A stretch of DNA of 64,000 nt from Beijerinckiaceae bacterium (GCA_019745195.1 JAIETL010000036.1:1-64000); one strand, 5' to 3'; shown: positions 1 to 10,122, counted from the stretch's first letter. The notes: generated by a model from the letters alone, not told the origin. Numbers and translations: made by a program.

Positions 1-375
<375 letters not shown>

Positions 376-478
376 TTCTCATGATCAATGTCCGCAACAC
401 TCCAAATGCGAACACAGAGGCTCAGCCGCACGGATGAGCCCTGGACAAAGACCAATTTTGCTTGCCATATTCTTTGCC

Positions 479-597
479 GGCCCGGTGGCTTGAGCGAGAA
501 GCCAGAACCCGATCCCATCCCGAACTCGGCCGTTAAACTTCTCAGCGCTGATGGTACTGTGTCTCAAGACCCGGGAGAGTAGGTCGTTGCCGGGCCT
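479..597 (+). rRNA. rrf: 5S ribosomal RNA
   Basis: A segment of about 118 bases carries the universal 5S core (CCGATCCCATCCCGAACTCG) at about 509-528 and the GGGAGAGTAGG block at about 573-583. Its ends pair: GGCCCGG at 479-485 with CCGGGCC at 590-596. It sits downstream of 23S and upstream of an initiator tRNA, as in many alphaproteobacterial rRNA operons. Small reading frames crossing it are not genes. Confidence 0.95.
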
Positions 598-674
598 GTC
601 AAGAATATCCCTCATCACATGACTTCAGCGCGCGGCGTTGGTGCTCACGCATCGACGCCGCGTTGCCGTTTTGA

Positions 675-751
<77 letters not shown>

Positions 752-758
752 AACGTGG

Positions 759-789
759 AAAACCCCGTCTCGTCAGAGGCGGGGTTTTT
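759..789 (+). terminator. Rho-independent terminator of the rRNA operon
   Basis: An inverted repeat (AACCCCGTCT pairing with AGAGGCGGGGTT, with a two-base bulge) is followed directly by TTTTT. It lies just after the initiator tRNA and is the likely end of the ribosomal transcript. Confidence 0.85.
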
Positions 790-933
790 CGTTGTCCGGT
801 CCTTCCGATAAACCGGCGGGGCCGCTGCTGACACGGTCTGTCCCGGCCACCGTCCCTTCTCACAGGAAGCGGGTGGCCGCTCATCGCGCGTGCTGGCATT
901 GTCGCGCGAAGCAAGATCGCAGCGAGGACGGAT

Positions 934-1731
934 ATGCGCGGCGCAATCCATATCGGCATCGGCGGCTGGGTGTTCGAGCCCTGGCGCGGGACCTTTTATC
1001 CCGACGGTCTGTCGCAGAAGCGTGAGCTCGAATATGCCGCGAGCAAGCTGACGTCGATCGAGATCAACGGCACCTATTACGGTTCGCAGAAGCCCGAGAG
1101 TTTCGCGCGCTGGCGGGCCGAGACGCCCGATGGGTTCGTTTTCGCGCTGAAGGGCTCGCGCTACATCACAAATCGTCGCGTGCTCGCCGAGGCCGGACCC
1201 TCGATCGAGAAATTCTTCGCCACCGGCGTGACCGAGCTGAAGGAGAAGCTCGGGCCGATCAACTGGCAGTTCATGGCCACGAAGCAGTTCGATCCGGTGG
1301 ATTTCGAGGCGTTCCTCAAGCTGCTGCCGAAGACTGTCGACGGCGTCGCGCTGCGCCATGCCGTCGAGGTTCGGCATGACAGCTTCCGGTCGCCGGATTT
1401 CATCGCGCTGCTGCGGGCTTATGGCGTCGCCGCGATCGTCTCGGCCGATTCCCCCTATACGCAGATCGCCGACGTGACCGCGCCCTTCATCTATGCCCGG
1501 ATCATGGGCACGAAGGAGGCCGAACCCAACGGCTACTCGGACTCAGCGCTCGACATGTGGGCGCAGCGCGCCCGCGACTGGGCTGCCGGGATCGACGCCG
1601 GGGGGCTGGAGCTGGTGACGACAGAGGCGCCGACAAAGACGCCGCGCGAGGTGTTTCTCTATGTCATCAGCGGCGACAAGATTCGCAATCCGGCCGCCGC
1701 GATGGCGCTGATCGACCGCGTCTCGGCCTGA
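934..1731 (+). CDS. DUF72 family protein (YecE-like)
   Basis: This 265-residue protein has the hallmarks of the DUF72 (YecE) family: an N-terminal GIGGWVFEPWRGTFYP block (residues about 8-23), then SIEINGTYYGSQ and FALKGSRYITNRR. The family forms a TIM-barrel-like fold; its reaction is not established. The ATG at 934 begins the conserved domain almost at once, so the start is well placed, and the length is normal for the family. It is a single gene after the ribosomal terminator. The neighbour on the other strand ends 12 bases beyond its stop. Confidence 0.9.
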   Translation: MRGAIHIGIGGWVFEPWRGTFYPDGLSQKRELEYAASKLTSIEINGTYYGSQKPESFARWRAETPDGFVFALKGSRYITNRRVLAEAGPSIEKFFATGVTELKEKLGPINWQFMATKQFDPVDFEAFLKLLPKTVDGVALRHAVEVRHDSFRSPDFIALLRAYGVAAIVSADSPYTQIADVTAPFIYARIMGTKEAEPNGYSDSALDMWAQRARDWAAGIDAGGLELVTTEAPTKTPREVFLYVISGDKIRNPAAAMALIDRVSA

Positions 1732-1742
1732 CGCCGGCCGCC

Positions 1743-2210
1743 TCAACTCGGATCCTGGCAGAGATCGGCCCATTCCGCACCGGTCAGCAGCGCCATCCGC
1801 TCGGGGCTGATGCGGAGCGCGCTCGTCGTCGAGCCCGCGGCGGGCACAACCTCCGCGAAGGCCCGAAGCGAGACGTCGCAATAGACCGGGAGCGGGCTGC
1901 TCAGCCCGAACGGGCAGACGCCGCCGACGGGATGGCCGGTGACCGCCTCGACTTCCGCTGCATCGAGCATGCGCGGCTTGCCGCCGAGCGCCGCCTTGAC
2001 CTTGCGGTTGTCGAGGCGGGCATCGCCGCGCGTCACCACCAGCACGACGCGCTCGCCGACGCGCAGCGACAGGGTCTTGGCGATCTGGGCGGGCTCGACG
2101 TCATGGGCGGCCGCAGCCTGAGCCACGGTCGCGCTGCTGACATCGGTCTCGATGATGGCGATGTCGGGTGCGTGTTCGGCGAGAAAGGCGCGGACGCTGG
2201 CGAGGCTCAC
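1743..2210 (-). CDS. YbaK/EbsC-type aminoacyl-tRNA deacylase
   Basis: A 155-residue protein of the YbaK/ProX editing family, which hydrolyses mischarged aminoacyl-tRNA in trans. Visible family features are the AKTLSLRVGERVVLVVTRGD segment (residues about 44-63) and the glycine-rich GHPVGGVCPFG loop (about 93-103). The frame stays open far upstream, but the GTG at 2210 is the sensible start. It begins the domain and overlaps the stop of the upstream gene as GTGA, which suggests translational coupling. Substrate specificity (Pro, Cys or other) cannot be read from the sequence. Confidence 0.85.
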   Translation of the reverse strand: MSLASVRAFLAEHAPDIAIIETDVSSATVAQAAAAHDVEPAQIAKTLSLRVGERVVLVVTRGDARLDNRKVKAALGGKPRMLDAAEVEAVTGHPVGGVCPFGLSSPLPVYCDVSLRAFAEVVPAAGSTTSALRISPERMALLTGAEWADLCQDPS

Positions 2211-2485
2211 GCGTTTCGTCTCCCGAACGACCAGCGCAGCAGCAGCGCGGCGGCGGCCGGCACGCCGAACACCAAAAGAAAGATCGGCCATTCCTGCGTG
2301 GCGCCATAGCCGGCGCGGTTGATGCCGACCCAGAGATTGACCAGCGCGGCGCAGAACCAGATCGGGATGAACAGCTTCGTGGCGAAGCCGATCGGCCGCG
2401 AGCCCGCTGCGACGAGACGGGGCGACAGGACGAGCAGAAGCCCCAGAAGAGCAAAGCCCGCGCCGATGACCTTGAGCGTGTGCAT
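2207..2485 (-). CDS. Small integral membrane protein, function unknown
   Basis: A 92-residue protein with three hydrophobic segments (about residues 5-25, 35-55 and 66-86) and a basic C-terminus (LLRWSFGRRNA). I recognise no named family. Its stop overlaps the GTG start of the YbaK-type gene, so the two are probably one transcript. The shared operon does not reveal a common function. Codon use and GC content match its neighbours. Confidence 0.7.
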   Translation of the reverse strand: MHTLKVIGAGFALLGLLLVLSPRLVAAGSRPIGFATKLFIPIWFCAALVNLWVGINRAGYGATQEWPIFLLVFGVPAAAALLLRWSFGRRNA

Positions 2486-2612
2486 GGCTCTCCCTATCGC
2501 GCCTTCGGATCGGCGGATACCGGCAAAAACGAATCATCTGCGCCGTGCTCACCTTCCGTGTCCGGCTGACGATCGCATCATGATTACCGCAGCTTAACCC
2601 TTCCCGGTCACA

Positions 2613-4355
2613 ATGGAACGAAGACCGCGCCCGGCCGGGCGCGCAAGGATGCTGGCGAAAGTTCCCGGGCAGATGGCCGTCCTGCGCAGAATCTCGACCC
2701 AGATCCTCGTCGCTTTCCTGCTTCTGGCATTCTCGGCGGCGCTGGCGCTCGGGTTCGGCGCGCGCACGCTGGGCCGCTATGCCGCAATGACCGACGACAT
2801 GCAGGCGGCCTCGCGCCGGGCGCTGGTGGCGGAGCGGATCAACGGCACCGTCAACGCCGCCGTGATGGAATCGCGCGGCATCTATATGAGCCGCGACAGT
2901 GGGGATGCCGAGCGCTTCGCCGTTCCGCTGATAGCGAATCTCGCCGAGATCGAGCGCCTGCTCGCCGAATGGCGCCACGTGGCCGCTCCGGGAGGAGCGC
3001 AAGCCTTCCATGACGTGACGCTGCAGGTCGAGGCGTTTCTGCGCTTCCGCACCGAACTTGTCGGCCGGGCGCGCCGGGAGGGCCCAGCCTCGGCCGACGC
3101 ATTCGGCAACAACGAGGACAACCGCGCCAACCGGCAGGCCCTCAACGCAGCGCTCAAACGCGTCGCCGAAGTCAATGCGCGCGACAGCGCGACGATCGAT
3201 GCGGGGCTCGACGTGCTCCAGCATCGCAGCATGCGCCTGCAGGTCGCGGGCGGTCTGCTGGCGCTGATGCTTGGCCTGGCGCTGGCGATCCTGATGGTGA
3301 ACCGCCGCGTGGTCACGCCGCTGCGCCAGCTCTCGGGCTCGATGCTCGCGCTCGCCGCCAGCAGGCCGGTGGACGAGGTGCCGTCGGCCGGACGGTCAGA
3401 CGAGATCGGCGACATGGCGCGCGCGGTTGTCGTGTTTCGCGACAACGCCCGGGCGCGCGAGGCGCTGGAGCAGGAGGCGCGCGCGAGCGAAGGCGCGACG
3501 ATGCGACGGCAGGCCCGGCTCGAACGGCTGATCGTCGATTTCGACGCGAGAATCGAATCGGTGCTCGAAACCGTGCGCTCCAGCGCCGGCGCCATGGAAG
3601 AGACCGCGCGCAACCTCGACCGGATGGCCGGCGCCGCGAGCAGCCGGGCCGGGCAGGCGCGCGGCGCCTCGCTCGAGGCGTCCGGCAATGTCACCGCCGT
3701 TGCCGCAGCCTCGGAGGAATTGTCGGAATCGATCGCCGAGATCGCCGACCGCGTCGGCAAGGCCAATGTGGTCGTCAGCGCGGCGGCGCGCGAGGCGACC
3801 GGCGCAAGCGTCAATGTCGCCAATCTCGCCGAGGCCGCCGGGAACATCGGCAAGATCGTCGATCTGATCCGCGACATCGCGGCGCAGACCAACCTGCTCG
3901 CGCTCAACGCGACGATCGAGGCGGCGCGCGCCGGCGAGACCGGGCGCGGTTTCTCGGTGGTGGCCGGTGAGGTCAAGCTGTTGGCGAGCCGCACCGCGCA
4001 GGCGACCAACGACATCGCCGGCCAGATCGCCGCCTTCGACCGCGAAGCCAACGGCGCGGTCGGCGCGATGGCACAGATCGCCGCCGTGATGAACGAGGTT
4101 GCGCAGCACACGGTCGCGATCGCGGGCGCGACCGCGCAGCAGATGATGGCGACCTCGGAAATCGCGCGCAACGCCCAGGCGACCGCATCTGGCACGGCAA
4201 GCGTCGCGCGTCAGATGGAGGACGTCACGGCGGCCTCCGAGGCCACGATGAGTTCAGCGAGCCAGGTTCTGGCGACCGCCGAAGGCCTCGCCCGCGAGGC
4301 CCATGCGCTGCGCGGCGCGATGGCGACCTTTTTCAGCGAAGTGAAAGCGGCCTGA
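2613..4355 (+). CDS. Methyl-accepting chemotaxis protein
   Basis: A transmembrane chemoreceptor of up to 580 residues. It has an N-terminal membrane helix (about 28-52), a periplasmic helical sensor region, a second membrane helix (about 212-233), a HAMP linker (about 233-286) and a long signalling coiled coil. The hairpin tip that contacts CheA/CheW is clear ([20 protein letters not shown], about 428-447). The ligand is unknown. The start is uncertain: ATGs at 2613, 2649 and 2673 are all in frame before the first helix, and none has a strong ribosome site. No other chemotaxis genes are in the window. Confidence 0.93.
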   Translation: MERRPRPAGRARMLAKVPGQMAVLRRISTQILVAFLLLAFSAALALGFGARTLGRYAAMTDDMQAASRRALVAERINGTVNAAVMESRGIYMSRDSGDAERFAVPLIANLAEIERLLAEWRHVAAPGGAQAFHDVTLQVEAFLRFRTELVGRARREGPASADAFGNNEDNRANRQALNAALKRVAEVNARDSATIDAGLDVLQHRSMRLQVAGGLLALMLGLALAILMVNRRVVTPLRQLSGSMLALAASRPVDEVPSAGRSDEIGDMARAVVVFRDNARAREALEQEARASEGATMRRQARLERLIVDFDARIESVLETVRSSAGAMEETARNLDRMAGAASSRAGQARGASLEASGNVTAVAAASEELSESIAEIADRVGKANVVVSAAAREATGASVNVANLAEAAGNIGKIVDLIRDIAAQTNLLALNATIEAARAGETGRGFSVVAGEVKLLASRTAQATNDIAGQIAAFDREANGAVGAMAQIAAVMNEVAQHTVAIAGATAQQMMATSEIARNAQATASGTASVARQMEDVTAASEATMSSASQVLATAEGLAREAHALRGAMATFFSEVKAA

Positions 4356-4479
4356 TCGCGGCACGGCGCGGCCTCGCCCGGTCCTACAGCCGACGCCTGC
4401 GATACGCCCGTGCTTGTGACTGGCATGTGATCGCATTCTCGCGCCCGATGCGGCCGTCTGGACGCGACGGGAGCTGGCG

Positions 4480-4701
4480 ATGCGGTGGGTTCTCTCTGGA
4501 TTGGCGGTGCTGCTGGCGGGACAGGCGGCGGCTCAGGATGCCGCGCCGGACCGGGCGCGGCGTGCAGGGACGCGCGACACGACGGCGCAATCGCGCCCGG
4601 CGGAACCGAAGCCCGGCCCGGCCAAAGCGCGTGCGCAGGATCAGCCTGTCACCCCCGCCACCGACTATATTCCCTACGACCGCCGGACGGGCGGCATGTA
4701 G
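4480..4701 (+). CDS. Small secreted Pro/Arg-rich protein, unknown
   Basis: A 73-residue reading frame starts with a convincing signal peptide (MRWVLSGLAVLLAGQAAAQD, cleavage near residue 19). A short, charged, proline-rich mature part ends in YIPYDRRTGGM. GGGAG lies 6 bases before the ATG. No family is recognised. Such small exported proteins are common and hard to verify in GC-rich DNA, where chance open frames are frequent. The signal peptide and ribosome site are the main support. Confidence 0.55.
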   Translation: MRWVLSGLAVLLAGQAAAQDAAPDRARRAGTRDTTAQSRPAEPKPGPAKARAQDQPVTPATDYIPYDRRTGGM

Positions 4702-4768
4702 CCGCCTGGTGGCTGCGGAGCCGCCCCGAATGCGCTAAAGCTCCGGCACAGCCGGGGACGCGCTTGCC

Positions 4769-5644
4769 GTGAACAATCGCCAGATCGAGGTTTTCGCGGC
4801 GGTGATGAAGGCCGGGACGATTTCGCGCGCGGCGGAGCTGCTTGGGGTCGCGCAGCCCGGCGTCAGCCGGACCATTGCCGAGCTGGAGCGGGCGGTCGGT
4901 TTCGCGCTGTTCGACCGCATCCGCAACCGCATCGTGCCGACGCCGGAAGGCCGATTGTTCTTCCGCGAGATCGAGGCCTCGTTTCGCGGCATGGACACGC
5001 TGCGGGCGATGGCGGCGCGCATCCGGGACCAGGGCGCGGGGCAGTTGCGGATCGGCTCGCTCTCGGCGCTCGGGTCCTCGCTGGTTCCGCGCGCGATCAG
5101 GCGCTTCCGCGAGCTCAAGCCCGAGATCGGCGTGACGCTGATGGTGCTGCCCTCGCGCGACGTGCGCGACGGCGTCGCCGCGGGCACCTTCGACATCGGG
5201 CTCGCGGCCGACGAGATCGACGTCACCGGCGTGCTGCATCAGCCCTTCGTCCAGCCGCGCGTGCTCTGCGCCATGCCGCTCGGGCACCGTCTGTGCGAGC
5301 GCGAGACGATCGGCCCGCGCGATCTCGATGGCGAGGCCTTCGTGGCCTATGTGCCGGAGGATCGCGCCCGCCAGCGGCTCGATCTGATCTTCGCCGAGGC
5401 CGGCGTGCGGCCTCGCATCGTCGTCGAGACGATCTATGCAGCGACCGTCTGCGCCCTGGTGGCGGAAGGGGTCGGCGTCGGGCTGGTCAGCCCCTATGCG
5501 GTCGCGGGGGCCGACCCGACCAGGCTGGTGCTGCGGCCCTTTTCTCCGGCGGTCCACAGCAAGAGCCTGCTGATTCTGCCGCTGGACCGACCGAAGTCGC
5601 AGTTGGTGCGCGATTTCATCGACTGCCTGATGGCGTCGCGCTGA
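4769..5644 (+). CDS. LysR-family transcriptional regulator
   Basis: A 291-residue LysR-type regulator. The winged helix-turn-helix occupies about residues 1-60 (MKAGTISRAAELLGVAQPGV, then a recognition helix). A periplasmic-binding-protein-like effector domain spans about 90-285. A GTG at 4769 is the start, because it begins immediately before the canonical first helix. It lies about 100 bases upstream of a co-directional PLP-dependent C-S lyase and then an amino-acid binding protein, which are plausible targets. The effector is unknown. Confidence 0.9.
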   Translation: MNNRQIEVFAAVMKAGTISRAAELLGVAQPGVSRTIAELERAVGFALFDRIRNRIVPTPEGRLFFREIEASFRGMDTLRAMAARIRDQGAGQLRIGSLSALGSSLVPRAIRRFRELKPEIGVTLMVLPSRDVRDGVAAGTFDIGLAADEIDVTGVLHQPFVQPRVLCAMPLGHRLCERETIGPRDLDGEAFVAYVPEDRARQRLDLIFAEAGVRPRIVVETIYAATVCALVAEGVGVGLVSPYAVAGADPTRLVLRPFSPAVHSKSLLILPLDRPKSQLVRDFIDCLMASR

Positions 5645-5740
5645 GCACGGATCATAACAAGCATGCATCGACCCATAGCCTGAAGATTATCGTCAGCGAC
5701 GCGCGCTGGTCTATCGTGGTGAGAGCTTCACGAGGCCGCC

Positions 5741-6925
5741 ATGCACGATTCCACCCGCTGCGTTCATCACCCCGCTGTCTCCGAGGAGGGCTATGCCTCC
5801 CTCGCGGTGCCGACGCATCGGGCCTCGACCATCGTCTACAAGGATGCGGCGAGCTTCTCGGCCCGGAAACATCGTGGCTTCGACGGCTATACCTATGGCC
5901 TGCACGGCACGCCGACGACGCGCACGCTGGAGGCGCAGTTGACGGCGCTGCATGGCGGCGCGCGCACCGTGCTCGTGCCCTCGGGGCAGGCGGCGGTCAC
6001 GATCGTGATGCTGTCCGTGCTGATGCCGGGCGACAAGGTGCTGATCCCGGACCATGTCTATCCACCGGTCAGGAGTTTCTGCGAGGACTACCTGGCGCCG
6101 CGCGGCATCGTCCATGGCGTCTACGACCCGCTGATCGGAGCCGGCATCGCCGGGCTGATCGACGCCGCGACGAGGCTGGTCTGGATCGAGTCGCCGGGCT
6201 CCGGCACCATGGAGGTGCAGGACGCGCCGGCGATCATCGCGGCCGCCAAGGCGAAGGGCGTGCTCGTCGGCTGCGACAACACCTGGGCGACGCCGCTGAT
6301 CTTCAAACCGCTGGCGCACGGCGCTGATTTCGCCTGCGAGGCGCTGACCAAATATGTCGGCGGCCATTCCGATTTGCTGCTCGGCTCGATCACGGTGGCC
6401 GATCTGGGCCTGCGCCAGCGAATGAAGGAGATCCTGCGTGGGTTTGGCATCGGCGTCTCGCCGGATGAATGCCAGCTCGCCCTGCGCGGCATCGAAACCA
6501 TGGCTTTGCGCGTCGCCCATATGGGAAAAGTCTCGGAGGATTTTGCCCGGCGACTGACGCAGTTCGGCGCAGTCGAGACCGTGCTGCATCCGGCGCTGCC
6601 GTCCTGCCCCGGCCATGAACTCTGGAAGCGGGACATGGGTCGGTCCTCGGGCGTGTTCAGCATGGTGCTGAGGCCGGTCGCCGAGGCCCGGCTCGAAGCG
6701 GCGCTCGGCGCGCTCAGGGTCTTTTCCATCGGCGCATCCTGGGGCGGCACGCGCAGCCTGATCGCGCCGATGGCGGTCAAGGGCGACCGCAGCGTCGTTC
6801 CGTGGAGCCCGGAAGGCCCGGTGCTGCGCATCAGCATCGGCCTGGAGGATCCCGACGACCTGTGGAGCGACCTCGACGCGATGCTGGCGGCGCTGGAGCA
6901 GACGCCGGCCGCCAAGGTGGCCTGA
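5741..6925 (+). CDS. Cystathionine beta-lyase-like PLP enzyme
   Basis: A 394-residue member of the Cys/Met metabolism PLP-dependent family (MetC/MetB group). The substrate loop YGLHGTPTTRTLE (about 51-63), the cofactor segment VPSGQAAVTIV, the DNTWATP motif and the PLP lysine K204 in EALTKYVGGHSD are all present, so it should be active. MetC-type enzymes cleave cystathionine to homocysteine, pyruvate and ammonia; the exact substrate here cannot be assigned. It lies between a LysR gene and an amino-acid binding protein, about 100 bases from each. Confidence 0.88.
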   Translation: MHDSTRCVHHPAVSEEGYASLAVPTHRASTIVYKDAASFSARKHRGFDGYTYGLHGTPTTRTLEAQLTALHGGARTVLVPSGQAAVTIVMLSVLMPGDKVLIPDHVYPPVRSFCEDYLAPRGIVHGVYDPLIGAGIAGLIDAATRLVWIESPGSGTMEVQDAPAIIAAAKAKGVLVGCDNTWATPLIFKPLAHGADFACEALTKYVGGHSDLLLGSITVADLGLRQRMKEILRGFGIGVSPDECQLALRGIETMALRVAHMGKVSEDFARRLTQFGAVETVLHPALPSCPGHELWKRDMGRSSGVFSMVLRPVAEARLEAALGALRVFSIGASWGGTRSLIAPMAVKGDRSVVPWSPEGPVLRISIGLEDPDDLWSDLDAMLAALEQTPAAKVA

Positions 6926-7023
6926 GACGACCCAGACCGGGACGAAACCAACGCGACGGGCCAGCGCCCGCCGCGCCGGGAGAACTGTGCCTGCCGAGAC
7001 CGCAACAAAGACAGGGGATCACC

Positions 7024-8040
7024 ATGACACGATGGATTCTGGCGCTGGCCGCGACAGCGGCGCTTGCGACGCCCGCCATGGCGCAGGGCTCAGGCACGCT
7101 CGGCAAGATCAGGGAGCGCGGCCATGTCATCTGCGGCACGAGTCCCGGCGTCGCCGGCTTCTCGATCCAGGACGCGACCGGGCGCTGGAACGGCTTCGAT
7201 ATCGACATCTGCCGGGCTCTCGCCGTGGCGGTCTTCGACGATCAGGACAAGGCCAAGTTCGTCTCGCTGACCTCGAAGGACCGGCTGATCGCGCTTCAGG
7301 CTGGCGAGATCGACGTGCTGCCGCGCACCACGACCTGGACGCTGTCGCGCAATCTGGGGCAGGGCGTCACCTTCACCGCCGTGAACTACTATGACGGGCA
7401 GGGCTTTATGGTGGCGAAGAAGCTTGGCGTCGACAGCGCGGCCAGGCTCGGCGGCGCCTCGATCTGCGTCGCGCAGGGCACGACCAGCGAACTGAACATG
7501 GCCGACTATTTCCGCAAGCTCGGCCTGACATACGAGCCCGCCGCCTTCGGCACCTCGGAAGAAGCGCTGAAAGCCTATGAATCGGGCCGCTGCGACGCGT
7601 ACACGACCGACATCTCGGCGCTCTCGGCGGTCAAGCTGAAGCTCGCCGACCCCGATGGCCACGCCATCCTGCCGGAGGTGATCTCGAAGGAGCCGCTCGG
7701 CCCCTGGGTCCGCACCGGCGACGAGGCCTGGTTCAACCTGGTGCGCTGGACGGTGCTGGCGCTGATCAACGCCGAGGAGCTCGGCGTGACCAAAGCCAAC
7801 ATCGCGGAGATGGCGAAATCGGCCAATCCCGAGATCAGGCGCTTTCTCGGGCAGGACGGCAAGTTCGGCGAGGCGATGGGGCTGAGCAACGACTGGGTGG
7901 TCCGCATCATCCGCGCGGTCGGCAATTACGGCGAGAGCTTCGAGCGCCATCTCGGCCAGCAGTCGCGGCTGAAGCTGGCACGGGGCCCGAATGCGCTGTG
8001 GACCCAGGGCGGCCTGCAATACAGCCCGCCTTTCCGCTGA
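7024..8040 (+). CDS. Amino-acid ABC transporter substrate-binding protein
   Basis: A 338-residue periplasmic binding protein of the polar amino-acid family (SBP_bac_3). A signal peptide ends at AMAQ near residue 21. The mature protein begins GTLGKIRERGHVICGTSPG, with the ligand motif GFDIDICRALA. Length and sequence resemble AapJ, the binding protein of the general L-amino-acid transporter. The longer open frame runs back to 6802, but the ATG at 7024 precedes the signal peptide and follows GGGGATCACC. No permease or ATPase gene is adjacent, so it is an orphan component here. Confidence 0.9.
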   Translation: MTRWILALAATAALATPAMAQGSGTLGKIRERGHVICGTSPGVAGFSIQDATGRWNGFDIDICRALAVAVFDDQDKAKFVSLTSKDRLIALQAGEIDVLPRTTTWTLSRNLGQGVTFTAVNYYDGQGFMVAKKLGVDSAARLGGASICVAQGTTSELNMADYFRKLGLTYEPAAFGTSEEALKAYESGRCDAYTTDISALSAVKLKLADPDGHAILPEVISKEPLGPWVRTGDEAWFNLVRWTVLALINAEELGVTKANIAEMAKSANPEIRRFLGQDGKFGEAMGLSNDWVVRIIRAVGNYGESFERHLGQQSRLKLARGPNALWTQGGLQYSPPFR

Positions 8041-8196
8041 GGCCGGCACGGGCGCGGCGTTCACCATGCGCCGCGCTCCTGACCGGCATGGCGGGCGCGC
8101 CTCTTGCATTGCAGCAAACAAGGCGCATCTCTCACTCGTCAGGGAAGACACGCCTCCGGTCGGCAGCGCATCTACGCGCATTGACAGGAGAGAACA

Positions 8197-8811
8197 TTGG
8201 CTAGCTCGAGAAAGCCCGGTTCGTCCACCGCCCGTGGCGAAATCCGCCGGCTCTGGCCCACGGAACGCGACCTTTTCACCGCGCATCTGTTGCGCCTCGA
8301 CGCGCAGACGCGGCGCGAGCGCTTCGGCACGGCGGTGAACGACGACTTTCTGGTCAACTACGCCGCAACCACCTTCGGCGTCGGCGGCCTGGTCTATGCC
8401 TATGTCGAGGCCGGCGAGGTCCGGGCCGCCGGCGAACTGCGCGGGCTCGACGACATCGTCGCGCAGACGGGCGAGGCTGCCTTCAGCGTCGAGCGCGACT
8501 GGCGCAGGCAGGGCATCGGCGAGGCGCTCTTCGGCAGGCTGATCACGGCCGGGCGCAATCGCGGCATCAGCACGCTCTATATGACCTGCCTGCCCGAGAA
8601 CGCCGCGATGCGCCGGCTCGCACGCAAGTTCGAGGCCGATCTCGTCGGCGGCTACAACGATGTCGAGGGCTCGCTCGCGACCGGCGGGCCGACGCCTTTC
8701 ACCATCCTCGACGAGGCCTTCGACAACGCTCGCAGCTTCGCCACGATCGCGCTCTCGTTGCAGCGCAAATTCTGGCGGCCGTCGCTGTTCGGGCGCGCCC
8801 TGCGCGGTTGA
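8197..8811 (+). CDS. GNAT-family N-acetyltransferase
   Basis: A 204-residue GCN5-related acetyltransferase. The acetyl-CoA pyrophosphate-binding segment is VERDWRRQGIGEALFGRLI (about residues 98-116). The N-terminal arm (TRRERFGTAVNDDFLVNYA) resembles the GNAT domains fused to acyl-CoA synthetase-like proteins. TTG at 8197 is taken as start because GACAGGAGAG sits 5-8 bases before it and no ATG is near. The substrate is unknown. It is convergent with the next gene, with stop codons one base apart. Confidence 0.83.
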   Translation: MASSRKPGSSTARGEIRRLWPTERDLFTAHLLRLDAQTRRERFGTAVNDDFLVNYAATTFGVGGLVYAYVEAGEVRAAGELRGLDDIVAQTGEAAFSVERDWRRQGIGEALFGRLITAGRNRGISTLYMTCLPENAAMRRLARKFEADLVGGYNDVEGSLATGGPTPFTILDEAFDNARSFATIALSLQRKFWRPSLFGRALRG

Positions 8812-8812
8812 G

Positions 8813-9490
8813 CTAGCGGCTGAGCGTCAGCGCCGCGCCGGACTTCGTCACCGCGCCATTGAGCGAGCCGCCGCTCTCGGCGCGCAGGCGAGCCACCACC
8901 GCGCCGCCCTGCTGGTAGAGATAGACCTCGCCATTGCGATAGTCCCAGGCATTGACCGTCTGCAGGTCGCGGTTCGAGCAGCCGGACGCGCTGGCGCGGT
9001 AGAGGTCGAGCGTCGAGGCGCTCGAGAGCTGGACGCGGCAGGACCCGCCGGTGGCCTCGCGCGCTGTCCAGCCGCCGATGACGCCGTCGCGCGATGAGAC
9101 CGGCGCGCGTGCCTGCCCGCTGCCGAGCGTCTGGATATCGCCGCCGCCGCGCAGGGTAGGCGGCTGGGCCGGCGTGACGGGAGGTGGCGCGGGCTGGGGC
9201 GCGCCGGCGTCGGGATCGAAGAAAGGATCCTGCGGAGGCGGCAATGCGCCCTGGCCCGATGGAGCGCTCGCGATCGGATAGCCGCCGGGCGGCGGCAGCG
9301 GCTCGGATGTGACGGGAGCGGACGTGATCGGCGGGGCCGATTGCAGCGGCGGCTGGCTGTAGCCGGCCCCGCCATAGGCCTGTCCGCCTGGCGCGGGCCC
9401 GACGAAACGCTGCGAGCCGGCGCAGGCGGCGAGCCCCAGCAGCGGCAGCAGGCTGGCGGCCCTGAGGAGGGTGCGGGCGGTCATCGTCAT
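8813..9490 (-). CDS. Omp19-like lipoprotein with protease-inhibitor (Inh) domain
   Basis: A 225-residue lipoprotein with lipobox LAAC (signal peptide residues about 3-21) followed by a long Pro/Gly/Ala-rich linker. The C-terminal domain (about 135-225) carries the Inh/AprI pattern GGWTAREATGGSCRVQL ... NRDLQTVNAWDY. It resembles Brucella Omp19, a surface lipoprotein that inhibits proteases. The open frame extends to 9709, but ATG codons at 9490 and 9484 sit directly before the signal peptide, so 9490 is chosen. It is divergent from the Rid-family gene. Confidence 0.82.
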   Translation of the reverse strand: MTMTARTLLRAASLLPLLGLAACAGSQRFVGPAPGGQAYGGAGYSQPPLQSAPPITSAPVTSEPLPPPGGYPIASAPSGQGALPPPQDPFFDPDAGAPQPAPPPVTPAQPPTLRGGGDIQTLGSGQARAPVSSRDGVIGGWTAREATGGSCRVQLSSASTLDLYRASASGCSNRDLQTVNAWDYRNGEVYLYQQGGAVVARLRAESGGSLNGAVTKSGAALTLSR

Positions 9491-9686
9491 GCCAGGCTCG
9501 TCTCGATCATCTTCGGTTGCTTGAGGGCCAGACTGCGGCGGGCGAACTGAACCTGAGGTGAGCGGTGCGCCCTGATTCCCTGCATAGCCCAGCCTGTCGG
9601 GCTTGCGAACCCGCAACGACCGATCTGGTTCCCGATCGGCGCGACAGGCATAGTCGCCGGCGACAGCCTGCGATCCGGAGACGCCG

Positions 9687-10112
9687 ATGAAACCGCTGAG
9701 CCCTGCCACGATCCGCCCGCCCTTCGCGCGTTACAGCCATGGCGTCGAGGTGCCGGCCTCGCACCGGTTCGTGTTCTGCTCGGGCCAGCTTGGCGTCGCC
9801 GCGGGCGGCGCGGTTCCCGACAGCGCACGGGCGCAGGCCGATCTCTGCTTTTCCAACATTGCGGCGATCCTGGCCGAGGCGGGCATGACGCTTGCCGACA
9901 TCGTCCGCATCAACGCCTATGTCACCGACCGCGCCCATATGAAGGGCTATATGGAGTCGCGCGACGCCCATGTCGGCATGCCGCCGCCGGCCTCGACGCT
10001 GATGATCGTCGCAGGCTTCACGCTGCCCGAGTTCAAGGTCGAGATCGAGGTGGTCGCGGCCGCGCCCGAGAAACGGAAGAAGGCTGCGCGGGTCAGCGCG
10101 GACAGGTTCTGA
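9687..10112 (+). CDS. Rid (YjgF/YER057c/UK114) family protein
   Basis: A 141-residue trimer-forming Rid-family protein with FVFCSGQLGV, ADIVRINAYVTD and a C-terminal VEIEVVAAAP strand. RidA proper hydrolyses reactive enamines such as 2-aminoacrylate using an arginine in a P-A-R-S motif. Here the equivalent stretch reads PPASTLMIVAG, with no arginine. It is therefore likely a Rid paralogue with a different or no deaminase activity. It stands alone on the plus strand between two minus-strand genes. Confidence 0.85.
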   Translation: MKPLSPATIRPPFARYSHGVEVPASHRFVFCSGQLGVAAGGAVPDSARAQADLCFSNIAAILAEAGMTLADIVRINAYVTDRAHMKGYMESRDAHVGMPPPASTLMIVAGFTLPEFKVEIEVVAAAPEKRKKAARVSADRF

Positions 10113-10122
10113 GGACGAAGGC

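Noticed and set aside
5645-5740. Possible SAM-binding riboswitch before the C-S lyase gene
   Set aside because: The 95-base gap shows no SAM-II-like core or convincing hairpin-pseudoknot arrangement by eye.
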